Below are positions 56,620 through 64,000 of a DNA stretch of 64,000 nt, in pieces. The notes below the pieces were generated by a model. That model was not told the origin of the DNA, ran no database searches, and saw only the letters and a list, made by a program, of their open reading frames with translations. Made by a program: the position numbers and the translations under genes. Source of the stretch: Rhodopseudomonas palustris (GTDB lineage Bacteria > Pseudomonadota > Alphaproteobacteria > Rhizobiales > Xanthobacteraceae); contig NZ_CP140155.1 in NCBI RefSeq assembly GCF_034479375.1, forward strand, positions 558,001-622,000. The letters are read 5' to 3'. Numbering within the stretch: position 1 is the stretch's first letter; the number at the start of each line of letters is the position of its first letter.

Positions 56620-56928
56620 ATGGCGTCGCGCCACATCAGCGTCAACGAACAGAGCCGGCCGGTGCTGCCGCGCCACGCGAAATTGCGTTTCGATGAAACA
56701 AGGCAGCGCTGGGTGATCCTCGCGCCCGAGCGCGTGCTGGCGCCCGACGACATCGCGGTCGAGATTCTGCAGCTCTGCGACGGCACGCGTGACGTTGTTG
56801 CGATCGTCGATGCGCTGGCGCTGAAGTACACCGCCGATCGCGCCGAGATCGGCGCCGACGTGGTGACGATGCTGCAGGACCTCGCCGACAAGGGGTTCCT
56901 CACCGAAGCGCGCGAGAGCGCGCCATGA
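56620..56928 (+). CDS. pqqD: PQQ peptide chaperone PqqD
   Basis: 102 residues from ATG 56620, ten bases after the pqqC stop. The PqqD/RiPP-recognition fold is indicated by RPVLPRHAKLRFDETRQRWVILAPERVL and the helical QLCDGTRDVVAIVDAL and LQDLADKGFL segments. It binds the PqqA leader and presents it to PqqE. The end overlaps the pqqE start by four bases (ATGA), fitting the known physical partnership. Confidence 0.93.
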   Translation: MASRHISVNEQSRPVLPRHAKLRFDETRQRWVILAPERVLAPDDIAVEILQLCDGTRDVVAIVDALALKYTADRAEIGADVVTMLQDLADKGFLTEARESAP

Positions 56929-58106
56929 GCGCCGCGGTGAACGAGACCCATCACCAAGTCGATGGCGTCGCGGCGCTGGAGTCGCGGGGCTCCGTCCCCG
57001 AGAGCTTCGGGATTCCGCTCGCGGTGCTGCTGGAAGTGACGCATCGCTGCCCGCTGCAATGTCCGTATTGCTCCAATCCCGTCGAGCTCGAGCGCGGCGG
57101 CGCGGAGCTTGCGACCGACGAATGGAAGCGCGTGCTGAGCGAACTCGCCGCGATCGGCGTGCTGCAGGTGCATTTCTCCGGCGGCGAGCCGACCGCGCGC
57201 AAGGACCTCGTCGAACTGGTGCGGCACGCGACCGACGTCGGGCTCTACACCAACCTGATCACCTCGGCGGTGCTGCTGACGCGCGAGCGCCTCGCTGCGC
57301 TGGCGGATGCCGGGCTGTGCCACGTCCAGATCAGCTTTCAGGGCAACGAGCCGGCCGTTGCGGACCGCGTCGGCGGCTTCGCCGGCGGCCATGCCAGGAA
57401 GGTCGAGGTCGCCCGCTGGACCCGCGAGCTCGATCTGCCGCTCACCGTCAACGCGGTGATGCACCGGCAGAACCTGCATCAATTGCCCGACATCATCGAG
57501 ATGGCGGTGGCGCTCGACGCCGACCGGCTCGAAGTCGCCAATGTGCAATATTACGGCTGGGCGCTGAAGAACCGCGCCGCCCTGATGCCGACGCTGCAGC
57601 AGATCGAGGATTGCACGGCGATCGTGGAGGCCGCGCAGTCGCGGCTGAAGGGGCAGCTCGCAATCGACTACGTCGTGCCGGATTACTACGCGCTGCGACC
57701 GAAGACATGCATGGGCGGCTGGGGCCGGCAGTTCTTCAACATCTCGCCGAGCGGCAAGGTGCTGCCGTGCCACGCCGCCGAGACCATCACCGGCCTCGCC
57801 TTCGATTCGGTGCGCGGAGGTGCGTCGATCGCCGAGATCTGGCGCAATTCGGAGGCGCTGAACCGCTATCGCGGCACCTCGTGGATGCAGCAGCCCTGTG
57901 CGAGCTGCGCCTTCAAGGAGATCGATTTCGGCGGCTGCCGCTGCCAGGCCTTCGCGCTGGCCGGCGACGCGGCCGCGACCGATCCGGCCTGCGCGCTGTC
58001 GCCGCTGCACGAGCGGATCTTCAAGACCGCGGAAGCAGAGGCGGAAGCCGGCGGCGAAAAGTTCGTGTATCGCAATTTCGCCGGCGGCACGGCGGAGGGC
58101 GGGTAG
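56925..58106 (+). CDS. pqqE: Radical SAM PqqA peptide cyclase PqqE
   Basis: 393 residues from ATG 56925. The radical-SAM cluster motif has C42, C46 and C49 in THRCPLQCPYCSNP, and FSGGEPTARKDLVEL forms the SAM site. The C-terminal SPASM region binds auxiliary clusters with cysteines in LRPKTCMGGWG, GKVLPCHAAETI and QPCASCAFKEIDFGGCRCQAF. It forms the carbon-carbon bond between E16 and Y20 of PqqA, assisted by PqqD. It is the last gene of pqqABCDE; no pqqF-like protease is present here. Confidence 0.95.
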   Translation: MSAAVNETHHQVDGVAALESRGSVPESFGIPLAVLLEVTHRCPLQCPYCSNPVELERGGAELATDEWKRVLSELAAIGVLQVHFSGGEPTARKDLVELVRHATDVGLYTNLITSAVLLTRERLAALADAGLCHVQISFQGNEPAVADRVGGFAGGHARKVEVARWTRELDLPLTVNAVMHRQNLHQLPDIIEMAVALDADRLEVANVQYYGWALKNRAALMPTLQQIEDCTAIVEAAQSRLKGQLAIDYVVPDYYALRPKTCMGGWGRQFFNISPSGKVLPCHAAETITGLAFDSVRGGASIAEIWRNSEALNRYRGTSWMQQPCASCAFKEIDFGGCRCQAFALAGDAAATDPACALSPLHERIFKTAEAEAEAGGEKFVYRNFAGGTAEGG

Positions 58107-58557
58107 CACCAACTCACCACGTCATTCCGGGGCGCGCGCAGCGCGAACCCGGAGTCTCTTCGCAAATACATCCCCTCGTTTGTCATTCCGGGGCGCCGCG
58201 CAGCGGCGAACCCGGAATCCATAGCCCCTGGAGTTGATGCTCATCCACGGCCTGACAACGGCTGTGCGCAACGCAGGCACAGGGAGTATGGATTCCGGGC
58301 CTGCGCTGCTGCGCAGCGCATCCGGGAATGACGTTGAGAGGTGAGGGGCATTGCAGATTCCGGGTTCGCCCACCTTCGTGAGCGCCCCGGAATGACGGAA
58401 CAGTCGTCATTGCGAGGAGCGAAGCTACGAAGCAATCCAGAAGCTCAGTGCTCGGAGCTGGATTGCTTCGCTTCGCTCGCAATGACGGGGAGAGGCTTGG
58501 CGACTGGATTCCGGGTTCGCTCACTTCGTGAGCGCCCCGGAATGACCGCGGAAAAGT
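58107..58557. repeat. Repeat-rich spacer: five CATTCCGGGGC units and one CATTGCGAGGAGCGAAG unit
   Basis: No gene is supported. CATTCCGGGGC-type units lie near 58121-58159, 58182-58222, 58289-58333, 58354-58397 and 58506-58547, in both orientations. A different palindrome at about 58405-58487 joins CGTCATTGCGAGGAGCGAAG...AGCAATCCAG to its complement CTGGATTGCTTCGC...CGCAATGACG. The area separates the convergent pqqE and formaldehyde dehydrogenase genes and would form strong RNA hairpins on both strands, so it can serve as a bidirectional terminator. Confidence 0.8.
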
Positions 58558-59667
<1,110 letters not shown>

Positions 59668-59778
59668 GGCGAATCTCCCTGCATCGGCGTCACTGCGATT
59701 GGCGTCCGGTATCGCAAATCGGCGGCGTCACCGGAACCGTTTTTTCGCGAGCGCTTCTGAACAGCGCGCAGCCGCCTC

Positions 59779-61299
59779 TCAGGCCGACGACGCGTCGCAG
59801 GCGGCCTCGGCGGGCATCTCTTCGGCCGCATTCGGGTCGCCCGGCGCGGTCGCCCAGGCGAGTTCGACCAGCGTCACAGTGCGCCGGCCGGCGCCGTCGA
59901 ACTGGCAGACGATCAGGCCCTGTTCCTCGATATAGGTCAGCAACCGCCGGGCGCGGCGCAGCGAGTGGGTGCCGTAGGCGCGCGCGATCGCGGCGTCGCC
60001 GGGGCAGGGCCAGCCCTCCTTGGCGGCGCGCGCGATCATCATGAATACGCCCTGCATGTCGTCGGGCAGCATGCCGGCGCGGATCGAGACGTCCTGCCAG
60101 CCGTCGTCATCCGCGATCTGCTCGGCGGTTAGCCCGGCGCGGGCGTGGGTCAGCATCCGGCGGAAGTCGGTCAGGTCCGGGATCGTCGCCGCCAGGCCTT
60201 CGATCCGGCAGCGCACGATGAACTCCTGATACAGCACGCCGATGGCGCGGAAGCCGGCGTCGGGTTCGGCGAGGATCGCGCGCAGGATGCGGTCGAGCCG
60301 TTCGCGCCGCGCCGCCAGTTCCTCGGCGCTCAGCGGCTGCTCCACCGGATCGGGACGGGCGTCGAGCGCCGCGGATTTCGCCGCCATCAACTGGCTGAGC
60401 AGATCCGGCGCCGAGCGCCGCTGCGGACGCGTCGATACTTCCGGTGGCGGTTCAGCGAGAATGATCGCGCGCGCATCCTGCAACGCTTCCTCGGGCAACG
60501 GCATCAGCCGCGGCGTGGCATTGCGCGGGTGCGTCTCGGTTGGGCCGATCCGCAGCGCCAGCGGGCGGCGCGACAGAGCCGGGCCCAGCGCCATGAACTG
60601 GCCGCGCTCGAGATCGCGGAACGCATCCGCTTGCCGCCGCTCCATGCCGAGCAGGTCGGCGGCGCGCGCCATGTCGATGTCGAGGAAGGTGCGGCCCATC
60701 AGGAAGTTCGATGCTTCGGCGGCGACGTTCTTGGCGAGCTTCGCCAGCCGCTGGGTCGCGATCACGCCGGCGAGGCCGCGCTTGCGGCCGCGGCACATCA
60801 AATTCGTCATCGCGCCGAGCGACAGCTTGCGGGCTTCGTCGGAGACTTCGCCGGCGACCGCCGGCGCAAACAATTGCGCTTCGTCCACCACCACGAGCAT
60901 CGGGTACCAATGGTCGCGCGCGACGTCGAACATCCCGCCGAGGAAGGCCGCGGCACGGCGCATCTGATTCTCGGCGTCGAGTCCTTCGAGATTGAGCACG
61001 GTCGAGACGCGATGCATCCGCGCGCGCTCGCCCGCGGCCTGCAGCCCGCGCTCGGTGTGGTCCTCGGCATTGATGACGAGGTGGCCGAATTTTTCGGCCA
61101 GGGTCACGAAGTCGCCTTCGGGGTCGATGATCGATTGCTGCACCCACGGCGCGCTCTGTTCGAGCAGCCGGCGCAGCAGATGCGATTTGCCGGAGCCGGA
61201 ATTGCCCTGCACCAGCAGGCGGGTCGCCAGCAATTCCTCGAGGTCGAGCGTCGCCGGTCCGTTGGTCGTGGTCTGCCCCATCTCGATCACAACGGTCAT
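59779..61299 (-). CDS. HerA-like ATPase (DUF87)
   Basis: 506 residues. The Walker A motif GNSGSGKS is at 32-39 and Walker B MLVVVDEAQLFAP near 131-143, with a RecA-like core that also has the RGRKRGLAGVIATQRLAKLAKN segment (sensor or arginine-finger region). The C-terminal part (about 300-500) is helical and ends in an acidic alanine-rich tail; a winged-helix-like stretch at about 415-480 may bind DNA. HerA-type ATPases usually pair with NurA nuclease in DNA end processing, or act alone as hexameric translocases in defence-like systems. No NurA gene is adjacent. The role here is open. Confidence 0.82.
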   Translation of the reverse strand: MTVVIEMGQTTTNGPATLDLEELLATRLLVQGNSGSGKSHLLRRLLEQSAPWVQQSIIDPEGDFVTLAEKFGHLVINAEDHTERGLQAAGERARMHRVSTVLNLEGLDAENQMRRAAAFLGGMFDVARDHWYPMLVVVDEAQLFAPAVAGEVSDEARKLSLGAMTNLMCRGRKRGLAGVIATQRLAKLAKNVAAEASNFLMGRTFLDIDMARAADLLGMERRQADAFRDLERGQFMALGPALSRRPLALRIGPTETHPRNATPRLMPLPEEALQDARAIILAEPPPEVSTRPQRRSAPDLLSQLMAAKSAALDARPDPVEQPLSAEELAARRERLDRILRAILAEPDAGFRAIGVLYQEFIVRCRIEGLAATIPDLTDFRRMLTHARAGLTAEQIADDDGWQDVSIRAGMLPDDMQGVFMMIARAAKEGWPCPGDAAIARAYGTHSLRRARRLLTYIEEQGLIVCQFDGAGRRTVTLVELAWATAPGDPNAAEEMPAEAACDASSA

Positions 61300-61467
61300 G
61301 ACTTCGCTCGATGCTCCTTTCGGGGGAGGGGCTTAACAATCCGACCGCACTGCGTCGAGCGCCGTGAACCCATGGCTGCCCGTTATGCACGGGTGGTTGC
61401 CGGAATGTTCCCCCGGAACCGTCTCAGGCTATCGCGGCGTCTGCGCTCACATACACTCCTTCGATGT

Positions 61468-62088
61468 TCACCGGATCAGCCCCCGAAGCAGCAGATCGGT
61501 GCTGGCTTCCGTGAAACAGTCCATATCGAAGCGTTTGCGGGTTCCGAACAGCAGCGACCACAGGCTGATCAACAGGGCCGGACTCATCACGATCTCGACG
61601 AACTCCGTTGCGGGAGCATCTCGGAATTCTCCTGCGGCGACGCCTGCATCGATCACATTCTTGAAGTGTTGCATCATTGGCACGACGAATTCTTCGTAAT
61701 GTCTGTCGACCAGATCGGGAAATCGCCCACCTTCGGAGATCAGGAAGCGCAGGACCTCGCGGGAGGCCCTGTTCTCCGCGATGTGGGCGTATGCGTAGAC
61801 GACCATCGCGCGCAGCCGATCGGTGTGCGAACCGGTGAGGGTGGCGGCGTAGTCCCCCAACCGAGGCAGGAACTCCATGGATTTGTGCCGGACCATCTCT
61901 TCGAACACCCGCTCCTTGGTGTCGAAGTAGAAATAAATCGTCCCCTTTGTCACGCCGGCCAACGCCGCGACGTCTTCCAGTCGCGTGGCTGAATAACCAT
62001 GCTTCACAAACTCCTCGAACGCTGCATCGAGGATCTCGGCCGGACGTTCGGCTTTGCGCCGGGCGCGCTTCTTGGTTTCGGCAGGCAT
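61468..62088 (-). CDS. TetR-family transcriptional repressor
   Basis: 206 residues from ATG 62088 (MPAETKKRARRK), eight bases after GGAG. The longer frame up to 62139 would start inside the operator and within a probable promoter, so it is rejected. The N-terminal helix-turn-helix has ILDAAFEEFVKHGYSATRLEDVAALAGVTKGTIYFYF. The ligand domain is helical. It is divergent from an RND efflux adaptor gene and should repress it and itself through the palindrome between them; a hydrophobic drug-like ligand is the usual inducer. Confidence 0.9.
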   Translation of the reverse strand: MPAETKKRARRKAERPAEILDAAFEEFVKHGYSATRLEDVAALAGVTKGTIYFYFDTKERVFEEMVRHKSMEFLPRLGDYAATLTGSHTDRLRAMVVYAYAHIAENRASREVLRFLISEGGRFPDLVDRHYEEFVVPMMQHFKNVIDAGVAAGEFRDAPATEFVEIVMSPALLISLWSLLFGTRKRFDMDCFTEASTDLLLRGLIR

Positions 62089-62110
62089 GACGGGAGCTCC
62101 AATCATTCGC

Positions 62111-62141
62111 AGCATACTATTGACTTTCGAGTCAGTCAATA
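62111..62141. promoter_or_regulatory. TetR operator overlapping the divergent promoter
   Basis: TATTGACT-N8-AGTCAATA (62118-62141) is an exact inverted repeat and contains a nested palindrome TGACT-TTCG-AGTCA (62121-62134). On the minus strand TTGACT (62139 to 62134) and TATGCT (62116 to 62111) form a -35/-10 pair with a 17-base spacer, driving the regulator. The operator covers the -35 of this promoter and probably the -35 for the efflux genes (TTGACT, 62120-62125). This is a standard TetR-efflux arrangement. Confidence 0.7.
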
Positions 62142-62156
62142 TTATTGCAGAGCAGC

Positions 62157-63260
62157 ATGGTCGATCATATGAGCCAGCCTATCATGTTACCGCCGCTTCG
62201 AACGATCCTGTTGTTGCTCCTGGCGCTGCCGCTGGCGGCCTGCAACGAAAAGGCTCAGCAGGGCCGGCCGGCGAATCTGGTGAAGACCGAGATCGTTCAC
62301 CTTCAGCCCCGGCAGACGGTGGTTCGTCTCACCGGCGACGTCCAGGCGCGTGTGACCAGCGAATTGTCGTTCCGCGTCAGTGGTCGGGTGACGGAGCGGC
62401 TGGTCGATGTCGGGGCCCATGTGAACGCCGGCGACGTGCTGGCGCGGATCGATCCGACCGAGCAACGGGCCGACCTCGTCGGCTCCCAGGCGGCGGTCGC
62501 GTCCGCGGAAGCGCAGCTGCGTCTCGCCACCGCGACCTTCGAACGGCAGAAGTCGCTGATGGCCAGCGGCTTCACCACCCGGGGCTCGTTCGACCAGGCG
62601 CAGGAAGGATTGCGGACCGCCGAAGGCTCGCTCGACAACGCCCGGGCCCAGCTCGAAATCGCAAGAGATGCCCTGACCTATACCGAGCTTCGGGCGAGCG
62701 CGTCGGGCATCATCACGGCGCGCAACATCGAGGTGGGGCAGGTCGCGCAGTCCGCCCAGTCGGCCTACACGCTGGCCGAGGACGGCGCGCGCGACGCTGT
62801 GTTCGACGTCAACGAATCGGTGTTTCTGAAGCCGATCGAGGGCGGCACCATCAAGCTGACGCTGGTGTCGGATCCCTCGGTCACCGCGATCGCGCGTCCG
62901 CGAGAAATCTCTCCGACCGTCGACCCGAAGAGCGGGACCGTTCGGGTCAAACTGTCGATCGAGAATCCGCCGGCCGCGATGACGCTCGGCAGCGCAGTCA
63001 CAGGCGAGGGGCGCAGCCCGTCCGTCGACAAGATCGTGCTGCCCTGGAGCGCCCTGACCTCCGATCAGCAAGGGCCCGCCGTCTGGGTGGTCGACCCCGA
63101 GACGCGCGCCGTATCGCTCAGGAGCATCAAGGTCGAAACCTACGAGACCAGTTCGATCGTCGTGGCCGGCGGCCTGAAACCGGGCGAGCGGGTCGTCGTC
63201 GACGGCGGCAAGATGCTCCGGCCCGCGGAAATCGTCACCTATGACGGGGAAAACGCATGA
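62157..63260 (+). CDS. RND efflux membrane-fusion lipoprotein (first adaptor)
   Basis: 367 residues from ATG 62157; ATG 62169 or 62184 are possible because the ribosome site is weak and the promoter is close. A signal with lipobox LALPLAAC anchors it to the inner membrane. The MFP plan follows: barrel-sandwich part FRVSGRVTERLVDVGAHVNAGDVLARID, a helical hairpin (about 100-155; EAQLRLATATFERQKSLM), second lipoyl half YTELRASASGIITARNIEVGQVAQ, and a beta-barrel/membrane-proximal domain. It links an RND pump to an outer-membrane channel. The stop overlaps the next gene (ATGA). Confidence 0.9.
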   Translation: MVDHMSQPIMLPPLRTILLLLLALPLAACNEKAQQGRPANLVKTEIVHLQPRQTVVRLTGDVQARVTSELSFRVSGRVTERLVDVGAHVNAGDVLARIDPTEQRADLVGSQAAVASAEAQLRLATATFERQKSLMASGFTTRGSFDQAQEGLRTAEGSLDNARAQLEIARDALTYTELRASASGIITARNIEVGQVAQSAQSAYTLAEDGARDAVFDVNESVFLKPIEGGTIKLTLVSDPSVTAIARPREISPTVDPKSGTVRVKLSIENPPAAMTLGSAVTGEGRSPSVDKIVLPWSALTSDQQGPAVWVVDPETRAVSLRSIKVETYETSSIVVAGGLKPGERVVVDGGKMLRPAEIVTYDGENA

Positions 63261-64000
63261 CAGCGTCGCGGGTCATCGGCGTGATAGCGGCCTGCGTGTT
63301 CATCGCGGGATGCCAGGAGAAAGCCAGCCAGCCGCAGCCGATCCGGCCGGTGCTGTCGACTGTGGTCGCCCCGCCCGAAGCGACCAGCATAGGCGTCGTC
63401 GGCACGATCCAGCCCAGGTACAAGACGGATTATGGTTTCCGCGTACTCGGGCGGATGATCGCGCGGCCCGTCAATGTCGGTGACACCGTCGCGAAGGGGC
63501 AGGCGCTTGCGGCAATCGATCCGTTCGCGGCGGAACTGGCCGTCCGGTCCGCCGTCGCCGACGTCGCCTCGGCGCAGGCCCAGTTGGTCAACGCCAGTAG
63601 CAACGTCGCCCGCCAGCGCACGCTGATCGAAACCGGCGCCGTGACCAAGGCGACGCTCGACTCCGCGGAGCAGGGCAATTCCGCGGCGCAGGCCTCGGTC
63701 ATTCGCGCCCAATCGAGCTTGACCAAGGCGCGCGAGCAACTGAGCTACACCAAGATCGCCACCGAATATGCCGGCGTCGTCACCGCTGTCGGTGCGCAGG
63801 TCGGCCAGGTCGTCAGCCCCGGTCAGACCGTGGTGACGGTCGCGCGACCGGACGTTCGCGAGGCGGTGATCGACGTCGCCGACGACCTCGCCGGCGCCCT
63901 GCAGATCGACATGCCGCTGAAGGTCGCGCTGCAGCTCGACCCGCGGATTCGTGTCGACGGCAAAGTGCGTGAGGTGTCGCCGCAGGCCGATCAGGTGACC
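63257..64000 (+). CDS. RND efflux membrane-fusion lipoprotein (second adaptor), 3' end outside window
   Basis: At least 248 residues from ATG 63257, translated by hand to the window edge with no stop. It has its own signal and lipobox (VFIAGC, about 14-19), then the adaptor plan: TDYGFRVLGRMIARPVNVGDTVAKGQALAAID, a hairpin (AQAQLVNASSNVARQRTLI; KATLDSAEQGNSAAQASVI), and YAGVVTAVGAQVGQVVSPGQTVVTV. It is clearly different from the first adaptor (not a recent duplicate), so this system probably has two adaptor subunits ahead of an RND pump gene beyond the window, as in MdtB/C- or TriABC-like dual-adaptor efflux systems. Confidence 0.85.
   Translation, partial: MTASRVIGVIAACVFIAGCQEKASQPQPIRPVLSTVVAPPEATSIGVVGTIQPRYKTDYGFRVLGRMIARPVNVGDTVAKGQALAAIDPFAAELAVRSAVADVASAQAQLVNASSNVARQRTLIETGAVTKATLDSAEQGNSAAQASVIRAQSSLTKAREQLSYTKIATEYAGVVTAVGAQVGQVVSPGQTVVTVARPDVREAVIDVADDLAGALQIDMPLKVALQLDPRIRVDGKVREVSPQADQVT

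Noticed and set aside
58121..58547. Regular repeats that might be a CRISPR array
   Set aside because: Units vary in length and orientation, are themselves palindromic and belong to a dispersed repeat family; there are no constant-length spacers and no cas genes.
62089..62139. Longer N-terminus for the TetR regulator
   Set aside because: It would begin inside the operator and ahead of the predicted transcription start; the shorter ATG has a ribosome site.

Overview
The window is high-GC DNA from an alphaproteobacterium, most likely Rhodopseudomonas palustris or a close relative in the Bradyrhizobium family. The call rests on protein resemblance recalled from memory (a FeuP/FeuQ-like pair, cycHJKL, GlnE, PqqA-E, formyl-CoA transferase), on gene order, and on intergenic palindromes of the CATTCCGGGGC and CATCCTGAGGAG types common in that family. 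No rRNA, tRNA, CRISPR array or transposase was seen.

Region 1 (1-24 kb) looks like the feuPQ - cycHJKL - degP - response regulator/sensor kinase - glnE block found in rhizobia and relatives, broken by accessory genes. A truncated methyltransferase and a GH19 endolysin/3-TM holin pair open the window. The two-component pair (2197-4321) is followed by an AT-richer Fic gene, a lipoprotein and an unknown protein. The cytochrome c maturation operon ccmI-ccmE-ccmF-ccmH (8044-12363) follows, with a perfect FNR/FixK-type site upstream. A convergent pair encodes a ferredoxin-ferritin fusion and its ferritin-only paralogue. degP comes next, then a response regulator separated from its probable kinase by an AT-richer two-gene insertion (16874-18558). 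glnE closes the block.

Region 2 (23-42.6 kb) holds an AraC regulator divergent from a subtilisin autotransporter, a PleC/DivJ-type histidine kinase and a cation diffusion facilitator. A long minus-strand metabolic cluster follows: quinone oxidoreductase, nitronate monooxygenase, FAH-family hydrolase, ketopantoate reductase-like enzyme, TctABC carboxylate transporter, formyl-CoA transferase and a GntR regulator with a clear palindromic operator. This suggests uptake and CoA-dependent breakdown of small carboxylic acids, possibly oxalate; no oxalyl-CoA decarboxylase is present here.

Region 3 (42.7-58.1 kb) is the most unusual part. Three consecutive small genes share a repeated domain of unknown function, and they lead into one uninterrupted 3342-codon gene with no recognisable family. 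This runs directly into pqqA-B-C-D-E for the redox cofactor PQQ. A repeat-rich spacer follows.

Region 4 (58.5-64 kb) has glutathione-dependent formaldehyde dehydrogenase, a HerA-like ATPase, and a TetR regulator divergent from two tandem RND membrane-fusion lipoproteins. The second is cut by the window end. A palindromic operator sits between the divergent genes.
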